Part shown: piece after piece, positions 25,657-34,079 of the stretch
Layout: the number at the start of each line of letters is the position of its first letter
Position numbering within the stretch: the stretch's first letter is position 1
NCBI GenBank assembly: GCA_017521565.1
Contig: JAFXCE010000011.1
Span: forward strand, 1 to 64,000
Length of the DNA: 64,000 nt
Direction: 5' to 3'
Source of the DNA: Clostridia bacterium
GTDB lineage: Bacteria > Bacillota > Clostridia > Christensenellales > Aristaeellaceae
Program-made: the position numbers and the translations under genes
Notes under the pieces: generated by a model
The model's database searches: none
What the model was told of the DNA's origin: nothing
What the model saw: the letters and a program-made list of their open reading frames with translations, nothing else

Positions 25657-26301
25657 ATGAAAAATATGGATATTGAAAAGGTGCTTGAGCAGCGCAAGCT
25701 TCAGCTGTTCCTCAAGCGCGCGATGGATATTGTGATTTCCGGCGGCGCGCTGCTGGTGATCTGGCCGGTGCTGCTGCTGATCGCGCTGGCCATCAAGATT
25801 GACGATCCGGGTCCCGTGTTTTATCGTCAGGTGCGCGTGGGCAGGGGCGGCAAAACATTCCGCATCTTCAAGTTCCGTACGATGGTCGTCGATGCGGACA
25901 AGAAGGGGCTGCAGATCACCGTGGGCCGGGATAACCGTATCACGCGGATGGGCGCACTGCTGCGCAAGACAAAGCTTGACGAGCTGGCGCAGCTGATCAA
26001 TGTGTTTGTGGGCGAGATGAGCTTTGTCGGCCCGAGGCCGGAGGTGCCCAGGTATGTCGACATGTACACGCCCTATCAGCGGCAGGTGCTGCTGGTGCGC
26101 CCGGGTATTACGGATTATGCGTCCATCGCCTACCGCAACGAGAACGACCTGCTCGAGGGAGCGGAGGATCCGGAGCGGATGTACATCGACGTGATCATGC
26201 CGGACAAGATCGAGCTGAACATGAAGTACCTCAGGGAGATCTCTCCGCTGGCGGATATTAGACTGATTCTTTCGACCATTGTTGCCGTGATTAAGGACTG
26301 A
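25657..26301 (+). CDS. Undecaprenyl-phosphate sugar transferase (initiating enzyme)
   Basis: 214 residues of the bacterial sugar transferase family (WcaJ/PglC C-terminal type). One membrane helix near residues 25-45 (VISGGALLVIWPVLLLIALA), then the catalytic DDPGPVFYRQVRVGRGGKTFRIFKFRTM and SFVGPRPE. It puts a sugar phosphate on undecaprenyl phosphate to start the repeat unit. It has no N-terminal multi-span domain. The Shine-Dalgarno site is weak; the start at 25666 is a possible alternative. Confidence 0.9.
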   Translation: MKNMDIEKVLEQRKLQLFLKRAMDIVISGGALLVIWPVLLLIALAIKIDDPGPVFYRQVRVGRGGKTFRIFKFRTMVVDADKKGLQITVGRDNRITRMGALLRKTKLDELAQLINVFVGEMSFVGPRPEVPRYVDMYTPYQRQVLLVRPGITDYASIAYRNENDLLEGAEDPERMYIDVIMPDKIELNMKYLREISPLADIRLILSTIVAVIKD

Positions 26302-26317
26302 TTCGGGAGGTTACACT

Positions 26318-28141
26318 ATGCTCTCCAAATACAGGGTTTATCGTTACGATCAGCTTAAATCCTATGCTGTGACCGCGGGCACGGACGCCGTGCTCATCGG
26401 TGCGCAGAATGGCCTCTTCCCGGATCTGGGCTTCAACGTCGAAGGCGAGATGGGCGGCCTCTGGGCCGGGGAGAAGAAGGTCTGCGACGGATTCTTCTTT
26501 GCCATTGACGATGTGCCGCTGACCTGCGCGGATGCCTGCGAGGCGCGTCCGGAGCAGACGGCGTTCCACTATCGCATGCAGAAGGAAGAACTGCATGTCG
26601 TGCGCCGCCAGTTCATCCCGGACGGCGTGAAGGGCTGCGTGATCGAACTGACGATCGAGAACGGCAGAGACAGGGCGCGCATGGTCGAGGTCTCCTTCAC
26701 CGTGCGTACGGACATCCTGACCGTGGCTGCCGCCCGGGGCGAGGACAGCATGGAGCTGGGCCGCGACGTGGGCGAATACGACGAGTATACGCAGGCATTT
26801 TATGCGCGCGACAGCCGGAATCCCTGGTATGCCGTGTGGGGCGCGGACAGAGATTCCCGTGTGCTGCAGGCGGATGTGCCGCCGTCTGTCTATGGCTTTG
26901 GCAATACGCTGGGCAAGGGCGTCAATGGGCGCATGTTCTACCGCATGCGCATCAATGCGCGTGAGCAGAAGACGATGCGCCTGTTTATCGCCGGAGGCTA
27001 CAGCTGCCGCTCTCAGGCGGAGGACGCGCTGGAAAACCTGCGTCAGAATGCGGAAGCGCTGATCCGGCAAAAGGAAGCGCGCGTCTTCGCGATGATGAAC
27101 GAGAGCGAGGCGACGCTGCCGGATGCGGCGCTGGAGCGCAGCTGGAACTGGGCAAAGATTTACGGCGACTGGCTGACCCGCCACCTGCCGCAGGGCGGCG
27201 TGGGTCTTTGCACGGATCTGCCGGAGCATCCTTCTCTTTTTGGCGAGGGCTTTGCGCAGGCGATGAGCGCGCTGCTGCCTCTGGGCGGCGGCAAGCAGGT
27301 GCAGCAGATGCTGCGCACGCTGGTCTCCATCAGCGAGGAAGCACAGCTGGCGCCGGGCCGTCTGGCGAAGCGGATTTCCCGCAGCGGAAAGATCCGCCAG
27401 ATTGGCGGCGTCAAGGAGAGCGCGCTGTTTGTGTCGCTCGTGCATCGCACGCTTAGATGGACGGGCGATGTGGATTTCGCCAAAGAAATGCTGCCCATGG
27501 CGGGCCTTTGCATCAGCTATCTGCGCCGCGCGACGCGCAATTTTGAGGATATCCGCGAGGATATCGTCCGGGAAGCGCAGCTTGCAGTTAACGGCTATGC
27601 GTATATTCTCAGGCTGAGCGGCGAGGATGACAGCGCGATGCTCGATGTGCTGCGCAGCATGGCGTCGATGGAAAAGGGCGATATCAAGGAAGATATGCCG
27701 CTGTATGAGCTGGCTGCGTGGCATGGCCGTCAGGGGCATGTCGAGCAGATGATTGGCTGCCTGAGCCAGATGGCGAGAGCAGGCGCGCCGGGCATGCCGG
27801 GCGCGATGAAGGCGGAAGAAAGCGGCGTTCTCCTCAGCGCGCGCAGCGCGGCAGGCTTCATTTGGCCGATGACCGAGAGCCTGTTTGGCGTAAGGCCGAA
27901 TGCTGCCGAAAAGGAGATCTGGTTTGCGCCGCATACGCCCATTGGCTGGGATGGCTGGAAGCTGGAAAACGTCATCATCGGCGGGGCGCGGCTGAGCTTT
28001 GAAAGCGAGCGGATTTCGCCCAGCCAGTGCCGTTATACGATCACATGCAGCGAACCGGGCTGGCATGCCGTTGTTATGGAAAACGGCGAGGGAAAGGCGT
28101 ATCCGATTGAAGAAGCGGCTGCGCTGGTCATGGGCGACTGA
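26318..28141 (+). CDS. Six-hairpin glycosidase-like protein
   Basis: 607 residues, no signal peptide. The N-terminal 220 residues look like a beta-sandwich; the rest is helical as in (alpha/alpha)6 glycosidases such as amylo-1,6-glucosidase or GH94 types. Seen: NSWNWAKIYGDWLTRHLP-like region, and C-terminal NAAEKEIWFAPHTPIGWDGW. I cannot identify a catalytic acid pair with certainty. A GGGAGG site precedes the ATG. It is likely cytoplasmic and follows the initiating transferase, so a role in trimming or recycling the polysaccharide is inferred. Confidence 0.55.
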   Translation: MLSKYRVYRYDQLKSYAVTAGTDAVLIGAQNGLFPDLGFNVEGEMGGLWAGEKKVCDGFFFAIDDVPLTCADACEARPEQTAFHYRMQKEELHVVRRQFIPDGVKGCVIELTIENGRDRARMVEVSFTVRTDILTVAAARGEDSMELGRDVGEYDEYTQAFYARDSRNPWYAVWGADRDSRVLQADVPPSVYGFGNTLGKGVNGRMFYRMRINAREQKTMRLFIAGGYSCRSQAEDALENLRQNAEALIRQKEARVFAMMNESEATLPDAALERSWNWAKIYGDWLTRHLPQGGVGLCTDLPEHPSLFGEGFAQAMSALLPLGGGKQVQQMLRTLVSISEEAQLAPGRLAKRISRSGKIRQIGGVKESALFVSLVHRTLRWTGDVDFAKEMLPMAGLCISYLRRATRNFEDIREDIVREAQLAVNGYAYILRLSGEDDSAMLDVLRSMASMEKGDIKEDMPLYELAAWHGRQGHVEQMIGCLSQMARAGAPGMPGAMKAEESGVLLSARSAAGFIWPMTESLFGVRPNAAEKEIWFAPHTPIGWDGWKLENVIIGGARLSFESERISPSQCRYTITCSEPGWHAVVMENGEGKAYPIEEAAALVMGD

Positions 28142-28178
28142 GATACACACAACGACCTTAAATCTGAAAGGCAAACAC

Positions 28179-28934
28179 ATGAAAAATATCATTGCAGCTC
28201 TGCTTGCTGCGCTGCTGTGCGTGCTCTGTGCGTGCGCGTATGCCGCGCCGGTGGATCTTCCGGTGCCGCCGCAGGCGATTGACACGCAGGCGGAGGGCGA
28301 GCTGGAAAGCTATGGACTGACCTTCCCGGAGGAGATGCCGCTTGCTGCGCGCAATTTCGTGCTGACGGCGCGCGCGGAGTTTGAAAAGCATCCCTTTGAA
28401 AAGCTGCCCAAGGCGAACGAGTATACCAAGTGGTTCTACGAGGACAGGCGGGAGATCGGCTGGTGCTCCGTATTCCAGATTTACTGTGCCTATCACAGCG
28501 GTATGCAGCTCGTCAAGCACAAGCAGGATGTGACCGTCGCGCCTGGGGAGACCATCTCCGCCATGGAGGGCCGCGTGGGCAACGTGTATTATGTCTTCGA
28601 GGCGCACGAGCGCTGGCAGCAGGCGGACAAGATGGAGGCCATTCCAAAGCCCGGCTATATCGTCATCTATGGCGTGCGCGGCTCCACGCCGTACACGCAT
28701 GTGGGCATTGTGGAGAGCGTGAAGGATATGGGCGACGGCGTATATGAGCTGACGACGATTGAGGGCAACATCAATTCCACCATCAAGCGCATGAACTACC
28801 GCTATGACGCAACCCCGAAGAAGAAGTATTACAACATGTCCGAGATCCCCGAGGGAGAGATCACACAGGAAAACTGTCAGTATACCGTGCATAAGAAGGA
28901 CTGGTATGTGACGGGCTTCGGCGCGACATGGTAA
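28179..28934 (+). CDS. Secreted CHAP-domain protein (amidase/endopeptidase-like)
   Basis: 251 residues. Start at ATG 28179, with AAAGG upstream and a signal peptide ending CAYAAP. The domain at about residues 75-215 has the CHAP order: catalytic Cys in REIGWCSVFQIYCAYH, His in STPYTHVGIVESV, and an acidic/Asn residue in TTIEGNINS. CHAP enzymes cut peptidoglycan peptides or amides. No cell-wall-binding repeat is attached. Located at the end of the polysaccharide run. Confidence 0.82.
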   Translation: MKNIIAALLAALLCVLCACAYAAPVDLPVPPQAIDTQAEGELESYGLTFPEEMPLAARNFVLTARAEFEKHPFEKLPKANEYTKWFYEDRREIGWCSVFQIYCAYHSGMQLVKHKQDVTVAPGETISAMEGRVGNVYYVFEAHERWQQADKMEAIPKPGYIVIYGVRGSTPYTHVGIVESVKDMGDGVYELTTIEGNINSTIKRMNYRYDATPKKKYYNMSEIPEGEITQENCQYTVHKKDWYVTGFGATW

Positions 28935-28951
28935 AGTGAAGAATGAAAATA

Positions 28952-28985
28952 CCGATGGACACGGTTGTGTTCATCGGCATTTTTG
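28952..28985. terminator. Terminator between the CHAP and GNAT genes
   Basis: Arms 28952-28962 and 28967-28977 with one G-T pair, followed by CATTTTTG. It could serve both strands. Confidence 0.75.
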
Positions 28986-28993
28986 TATGCAGC

Positions 28994-29323
28994 TTAAAGT
29001 TCTTTGCGCATGGCGACGGCCTGAGTATCCTGAGAAACCCGTGCAAACCCCAGCGACGTATGCAGCGCGAGCGAGGCGGTATTGCCCGGGGCGATCTGAA
29101 CGGATACATGGGCAAATCCCCGGCGTTTCATCTCGTCAAAGAGCAGAGGAAGCGCCGCTTTGGCGATTCCCTTTCTGCGCATGCCTTTTGCAATGGCAAT
29201 CCCATAGGAAAAACAGGGCGGCCGGATGCTGTGCACGGTGATGCCGCCGGCATGTTTTCCATCCATGAGAATGAAAAAGCGCAGATCGTCTGCGCTTTTT
29301 CCGATGTGTTTAATTTCAATCAT
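28994..29323 (-). CDS. Small GNAT-family acetyltransferase
   Basis: 109 residues, starting at the ATG that overlaps the stop of the upstream PRTase-like gene (TAATG). The acetyl-CoA-binding motif appears as GIAIAKGMRRKGIAKAALPLL, and the C-terminal NTASLALHTSLGFARV is typical. The domain is short, lacking the usual first strands. The substrate is unknown. Confidence 0.78.
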   Translation of the reverse strand: MIEIKHIGKSADDLRFFILMDGKHAGGITVHSIRPPCFSYGIAIAKGMRRKGIAKAALPLLFDEMKRRGFAHVSVQIAPGNTASLALHTSLGFARVSQDTQAVAMRKEL

Positions 29324-30192
29324 TACTTCTTGGGAAGGGCTTCTTCCGGGGCAAAGCCGCTGGCGATGCACAGCTCGGCGCGCTGGGCGCTCTTGCCGCC
29401 CTTGGCGATCTCGTTTGCCAGGAAGTCCGGATGGGCGACGAGGAAGTCATGCAGGAACTTGTCCGGATCGGCGATGAAGGAATTGACCAGCTCGATCTGC
29501 GCGTCGGTCACGCGGCCGAGCAGCTTCGCCTGCTCAAAGAGCTCTGGCTTGATGGTGATCAGCGTGGTCAGCGGGCAGCCGGCCTTGGCGAGGATCTCGC
29601 TGCCGCCCTGATCGCGGTCGACCACGGCGAGGGAGTATTCGATCTTTGCGCCGAGCGCCTCAACGGCCGGAATCCAGGCGCGGATGTAGGAGGAGGCGAC
29701 GGTGATCAGATCGGCGATATGCACGCTCTTCTTGCCGGCGAGGTTTGCTTTTTCCGGCTCCATGGACACGCCGTTTTCGTCGGTATAGACGCAGGAGAGA
29801 TCCTTGAAGATGGACAGATGACCCAAGCCCAGCTTCTTGGCGACCGGCATGGAGAAGAAGAAGTCGCGGCGTTCGCCGCCGGAGACAAAGTCGACGTCCA
29901 TCTTGCGGGCGGCTTCGGTCAGCAGATCGATCAGCTGCGCGTAGATGGTGCAGGATTCAAGCTGCGCGGAGATGTCCGCCCAGACCTTGTCATAAAACGC
30001 GAGCTTTTCGCCGGCGCAGGCGTCTTCGATGGTCTTGAGCAGGCTGTTGGCCGCGGCCTCGCTGCCGTAGAGGAACTGGGTATTGATATAGAACGGGCCA
30101 AGCTTGCCGGACGTATACCAGAACGGCTGGCCTTCGGGGCAGACGCGCACAGCGTCGGTTTCAAACAGCCAGGAGATGATCGGGTTTTCCAT
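29323..30192 (-). CDS. Orotate phosphoribosyltransferase-like protein
   Basis: 289 residues. ATG at 30192 with GGAGG upstream; an in-frame start at 30231 is less likely. N-terminal TSGKLGPFYINTQFLYGSE resembles the KSG...PYF substrate region of PyrE. The PRPP-loop region reads KSVHIADLITVASS where active PRTases have an acidic pair (VDDV.TTG), so catalysis is uncertain. The C-terminal 80 residues are not part of the basic PRTase fold. It is translationally coupled to the GNAT gene. Confidence 0.65.
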   Translation of the reverse strand: MENPIISWLFETDAVRVCPEGQPFWYTSGKLGPFYINTQFLYGSEAAANSLLKTIEDACAGEKLAFYDKVWADISAQLESCTIYAQLIDLLTEAARKMDVDFVSGGERRDFFFSMPVAKKLGLGHLSIFKDLSCVYTDENGVSMEPEKANLAGKKSVHIADLITVASSYIRAWIPAVEALGAKIEYSLAVVDRDQGGSEILAKAGCPLTTLITIKPELFEQAKLLGRVTDAQIELVNSFIADPDKFLHDFLVAHPDFLANEIAKGGKSAQRAELCIASGFAPEEALPKK

Positions 30193-30316
30193 ATGAGCAG
30201 ACCTCCGTGTTTGTGTATTTTCTTCAATCAATCATTATAAGGCATTTTTGAAAAAAAGGGAAGGGCAGACTTGCAGAAACAGGGCGCAAAGAAGGAAAAC
30301 TCGCGCAGCGCCTTTG

Positions 30317-30345
30317 TTGACCCGGCCGAAGGCGCGTGCTATAAT
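30317..30345 (+). promoter_or_regulatory. Promoter of the gtrA-like/LCP/proA unit
   Basis: -35 TTGACC (30317-30322), 17 bp, -10 TATAAT (30340-30345). Confidence 0.8.
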
Positions 30346-30413
30346 AGCATCGTTACCGTGGGGGGATAGGCAGCCCCCCGCATACTCAACGAGGGAATAA
30401 GAGGAATCTACAT

Positions 30414-30899
30414 ATGAATACAATCTGGCGTCTGATCGATGCGCTTGCGCGCTTCGTAATCGGGCTGATCGCCAAGGTGTCGCCGAAACTGGGCGGCCTG
30501 TGCGAAAAGCTCTGGAACAATACTGAACTGGTGGCGTATCTCTTTGCCGGCGTGGCGACGACGGTGGTCAACTACGTCGTCTACTTCATGGCGACCCGCT
30601 GGCTTTCCATGGGCGTTATGGCTGGAACGTGGACGGCGTGGGTGCTCGCGGTGGCCTTTGGCTACGCGGTCAACAAGGCGTTCGTTTTCCATACGCATTG
30701 CGAGAGCGTGACGGCGCTTGTCAAGGAGGCATGCAGCTTCTTTACGATGCGTCTGGTGTCGCTGGGTATGGAGACGGCGATCATGTTTGTGACCGTCGAG
30801 CTGCTGGGCCTCCATGATCTGGTGATGAAGCTGCTGACGAATATCGTCGTGATCATCGCAAACTACGCGTTTTCCAAGCTGTTTATCTTTAAAAAATGA
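30414..30899 (+). CDS. GtrA-family membrane protein
   Basis: 161 residues with four predicted membrane segments from about residue 40. The family motif is seen as LFAGVATTVVNYVVYFMATR and VLAVAFGYAVNKAFVF. GtrA proteins are thought to move lipid-linked sugars across the membrane. Could supply the flipping step absent from the polysaccharide locus, which is inference. Confidence 0.85.
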   Translation: MNTIWRLIDALARFVIGLIAKVSPKLGGLCEKLWNNTELVAYLFAGVATTVVNYVVYFMATRWLSMGVMAGTWTAWVLAVAFGYAVNKAFVFHTHCESVTALVKEACSFFTMRLVSLGMETAIMFVTVELLGLHDLVMKLLTNIVVIIANYAFSKLFIFKK

Positions 30900-30909
30900 G
30901 GAGAAACCG

Positions 30910-31698
30910 ATGAAGAAGAAGATTTTTGCCGCGTTCGCGCTTGCGCTGTGCATGGCGCTTGTCTGCGCCTGCGCGCTGGGCGAGATCACCGTGACCAAGA
31001 GGGACATGGTACTTAACCGAAAGCTGGATAAAAATGTCACCAATATTCTGGTGCTCATGCAGGACGGCGAAAAGACCGATTCGATGATGATCGCCTCGAT
31101 CAACAGCCGCACCGGCCGAAGCGTGATGACGATGATCGACACCAGCACGCCGGTTACGCTGCCGGAGGCGGGCGATATGCTCCTTGGCGACGTGTATGTG
31201 CTCGGCGCGAAGAAGAGCCGCGGCCTGCTGGTGGCGCGTACGATCAACGGTCTGCTCGATCTGAACGTAAGCACGTATGTGGCGCTGGATATCAATGACC
31301 TGCCGGAGATGGTCGATCGCGTCGGTCTGCTGAATATGTGGCTGAACGAGGAAGAGGCCAGGATTCTGAATACATGGGAGGGCGAAAACTCCCTTCCGGG
31401 CGAAGAGGTGCTCAAGTATGTGCGCATTCGCCTTGACAGCGACTATGAGGGCAAGAACCGTAGCTATACGGTCTTTATGGATCTGCTCAAGCAGGGTCTG
31501 CGCGAGAGCAGCGGCACGGACCTGATGGGCCTTGGCAAGCAGCTGCTGGCCAAGATGGATTCCAACCTCAACGTGATGGCTGCGGTGACGATGCTCAGTT
31601 CCTTCCGCGGCGGCGATGACAGGCGCGAACTGTACCTGGGCGGAGAGATGAGCGCGGAGGAAATGCGCGCGGCGTTTTACCGGGAGGTATATGAATGA
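30910..31698 (+). CDS. LytR-CpsA-Psr (LCP) family protein, short
   Basis: 262 residues. Signal peptide up to ACALGE. LCP core: NILVLMQDGEKTDSMMIASIN, RSVMTMIDTSTPVTLP, and INGLLDLNVSTYVALDINDLPEMVDRVGG-like region. LCP enzymes attach teichoic acids or capsule to peptidoglycan from a lipid carrier. The usual DxR/RxD Arg pairs are weak here (GEKTDSMM lacks the typical R), so it may be divergent or inactive. Its stop overlaps the proA start by 4 bases. Confidence 0.75.
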   Translation: MKKKIFAAFALALCMALVCACALGEITVTKRDMVLNRKLDKNVTNILVLMQDGEKTDSMMIASINSRTGRSVMTMIDTSTPVTLPEAGDMLLGDVYVLGAKKSRGLLVARTINGLLDLNVSTYVALDINDLPEMVDRVGLLNMWLNEEEARILNTWEGENSLPGEEVLKYVRIRLDSDYEGKNRSYTVFMDLLKQGLRESSGTDLMGLGKQLLAKMDSNLNVMAAVTMLSSFRGGDDRRELYLGGEMSAEEMRAAFYREVYE

Positions 31699-33008
31699 GC
31701 GAAGGACATGAAAAGAGCCTGACGACCGGGGAGATCGCCTCCTGTGCGAAGCAGGCGAGCTTTTCGTTGGCGGCGAGCACGGGCGAGGCGCGCAGCGCAG
31801 CGCTGATCGCCGTAGCGGACGCGCTTGAAGCGGCGCGCGAGATGATCTTCGCGGCGAACAGGGAGGATATCGCATGCGCAGAGCAGGATGGCATTGCCGC
31901 TCCGGTGCTCAAACGCCTCCGGTTTGACGAAAGCAAGCTGGCGGACGTCTGCGCCGGGCTGCGCGCGCTCGCGCAGATGGAGGATCCCATCGGCCATGAG
32001 CAGCTGCGCACAGAGCTGGCGGACGGCCTTGTGCTTTCCCGCATAGCCTGCCCGATCGGCGTGGTCGGCGTGATCTTTGAATCCCGTCCGGATGCGCTGG
32101 TGCAGATTGCGGGGCTTTGCCTCAAGAGCGGCAATGCGGTGCTCCTGAAGGGCGGACGCGAGGCGATGCGCTCCAATCAGGCGCTGTTTGCCGTGCTGAA
32201 GGCGGCCAGCGAGGCGGCCGGCATGCCTGCGGGCTGGGCGGGGCTGCTGACCACGCGCGAAGAGGTCGGCGAGATGCTCGCCATGGACGAATACATCGAT
32301 CTGATCATTCCGCGAGGCTCCAATGCTTTCGTGCGCTATATCATGGACAACAGCCGTATCCCGGTGCTCGGCCACAGCGACGGCGTGTGCCATGTGTATC
32401 TGGACGCCCAATGCGACGCGCAGATGGCTGCGCGCGTGACCGTGGACGCAAAGATTCAGTATCCTGCGGCGTGCAACGCGCTAGAGACGCTGCTGGTGCA
32501 CAAGGATGCGGCGCAGCACGCCCTGCCCATCGTGGCGGCGGCGCTGCATGTGGCGGGTGTTAGGATCAGGGCTGATGCGCGCGCGCAGGCGCTGATTCCG
32601 GGTATTCCCTGCGAGGCGGCTGAAGAGGCGGACTGGAGCGCGGAATATCTGGACCATGTGATCGCCATTCATGTTGTGGATTCGCTTGAAGAGGCGATTG
32701 CGCATATCAACCGCTACGGCTCCCATCATACGGACTGCATCATCACCGAGGATGAGCAGGCGGCGAACCGCTTCTTTGCGCTGGTGGATTCCGCGGGCGT
32801 GTATCATAACTGCTCCACGCGCTTTGCAGACGGTTTCCGGTATGGCTTTGGCGCGGAGGTGGGCATTTCCACCGGAAAGATTCATGCGCGCGGGCCGATG
32901 GGGCTGGAGGGGCTGTGCTCTTACAAGTATATCCTGCGCGGGCATGGCGATATCGTCGCAGATTTCGCCGGGAAAAAGCGCGCGTTTACCCATAAGAAGC
33001 TGTTGTAA
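31695..33008 (+). CDS. proA: Gamma-glutamyl phosphate reductase
   Basis: 437 residues, cytoplasmic. Reduces glutamyl-5-phosphate to the semialdehyde with NADPH in proline synthesis. Seen: IGVVGVIFESRPDALVQIAG, the glycine-rich SGNAVLLKGGREA, the catalytic Cys in QYPAACNALETLLVH, and GLGAEVGIS-type C-terminal region (FGAEVGISTGKIHARGPMGL). No proB is beside it. Start codon overlaps the LCP gene (ATGA), an unusual pairing. Confidence 0.96.
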   Translation: MSEGHEKSLTTGEIASCAKQASFSLAASTGEARSAALIAVADALEAAREMIFAANREDIACAEQDGIAAPVLKRLRFDESKLADVCAGLRALAQMEDPIGHEQLRTELADGLVLSRIACPIGVVGVIFESRPDALVQIAGLCLKSGNAVLLKGGREAMRSNQALFAVLKAASEAAGMPAGWAGLLTTREEVGEMLAMDEYIDLIIPRGSNAFVRYIMDNSRIPVLGHSDGVCHVYLDAQCDAQMAARVTVDAKIQYPAACNALETLLVHKDAAQHALPIVAAALHVAGVRIRADARAQALIPGIPCEAAEEADWSAEYLDHVIAIHVVDSLEEAIAHINRYGSHHTDCIITEDEQAANRFFALVDSAGVYHNCSTRFADGFRYGFGAEVGISTGKIHARGPMGLEGLCSYKYILRGHGDIVADFAGKKRAFTHKKLL

Positions 33009-33023
33009 GAAAGGGGCGATGTG

Positions 33024-33263
33024 ATGCGCTGTGGATGCCCGGAATGCGGCACGTATATGATTCAGTCCGAGGGGCTGGATATCGGCTGCGTGTGCCCGGA
33101 TTGTCTGTTCCGCTGCCGTGCGTGTATGGGAACGAACACGGTGGTCAGCAGGGAAAACCTGAAGCACCTTGTCTTTACCGATCATACGGCGGAGCATGAG
33201 GCGCAGGAGGAGGCGGGGCTTCCCTCCCGGGAGCCGCTTCGTCCGGAAGATTTTATCGACTGA
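33024..33263 (+). CDS. Small Cys-rich zinc-ribbon-like protein
   Basis: 79 residues from ATG 33024 (a GTG at 33021 is also in frame; AAGGGG lies upstream). Cys pairs: C3, C5 and C8 at the start, then CVCPDC and CRAC within the first 40 residues. They could bind one or two zinc ions. The tail is acidic. It lies 15 bases after proA, so it is probably co-transcribed. Function unknown. Confidence 0.7.
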   Translation: MRCGCPECGTYMIQSEGLDIGCVCPDCLFRCRACMGTNTVVSRENLKHLVFTDHTAEHEAQEEAGLPSREPLRPEDFID

Positions 33264-33320
33264 ACCCAAGCACAAAAGAACATAAGAATCATCAAATCAA
33301 GAAATGTGGAGGAAAAAACA

Positions 33321-33776
33321 ATGATAGCGCTTGCCAGTGACCACGCGGGTCTGCCGCTGAAGAAGGAAATTATGACGCTGCTGGGCAGCATGGGTCTGGA
33401 GTATAAGGACTATGGCACCTACACCAGCGCCAGCTGTGACTATGCCGTGTATGCCCAGCGCGCGGCGAAGGCCGTTGCCAGCGGAGAATGCGAACGCGGC
33501 ATCCTGTGCTGCGGCACGGGCATCGGTATCTCCATGGCGGCCAACAAGGTCAAGGGAATCCGCTGTGCCTGCGTATCCGACTGCTACAGCGCGAAGCTGA
33601 CCCGCATGCACAACGATGCAAACATGCTTGCGATGGGTTCCCGCGTTGTCGGCGTGGATCTGGGCAAGATGATCGCGGAGATTTTCCTGACGACTGCCTA
33701 TGAGGGCGGCCGCCATCAGCATCGCGTCGATCAGATCATGGCGATTGAGGCAGGCGAGGATCTGACTAACCTGTAA
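33321..33776 (+). CDS. rpiB: Ribose-5-phosphate isomerase B
   Basis: 151 residues. Interconverts ribulose- and ribose-5-phosphate. The start at ATG 33321 follows GGAGG. Motifs: ALASDHAGLPLKKEI, the catalytic Cys in GILCCGTGIGISMAANKVKGIRCA, and HNDANMLAMGSRVVG. Confidence 0.95.
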   Translation: MIALASDHAGLPLKKEIMTLLGSMGLEYKDYGTYTSASCDYAVYAQRAAKAVASGECERGILCCGTGIGISMAANKVKGIRCACVSDCYSAKLTRMHNDANMLAMGSRVVGVDLGKMIAEIFLTTAYEGGRHQHRVDQIMAIEAGEDLTNL

Positions 33777-33839
33777 GCGGAATACATGCTTTTCATACTG
33801 CGGCGTGTCCGCTGGCGGTATTCAGGCAGGAAGGGTATA

Positions 33840-33873
33840 GCGAGGCGGAGCAGATTGCTTCGCCTCGCTTTTT
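33840..33873 (+). terminator. Terminator after rpiB
   Basis: Arms GCGAGGCG (33840-33847) and CGCCTCGC (33861-33868), tail TTTTTCC. The rest of the 300-base gap holds only the promoter at 33945. Confidence 0.85.
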
Positions 33874-33944
33874 CCAAAAGCGCTTTTAAACGCAGCCTGG
33901 GCGGATAGGACTGCATGTAGGATGGGGCGCGCATGCGGGATGAC

Positions 33945-33973
33945 TTGACATGGACTGAACGGGATTTTATAAT
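33945..33973 (+). promoter_or_regulatory. Consensus promoter of the binding-protein gene
   Basis: Perfect -35 TTGACA (33945-33950) and -10 TATAAT (33968-33973), 17 bp apart. Confidence 0.85.
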
Positions 33974-34079
33974 GAACATATACGAAGTGTTCTGTGCAGC
34001 AGTGGATGTCTGCATGCCGGAGAAGGCAAGTCCCCTTGCGCCGGGAACCGGCGGAACCATGTAAAGGAGTGCGATCTTG

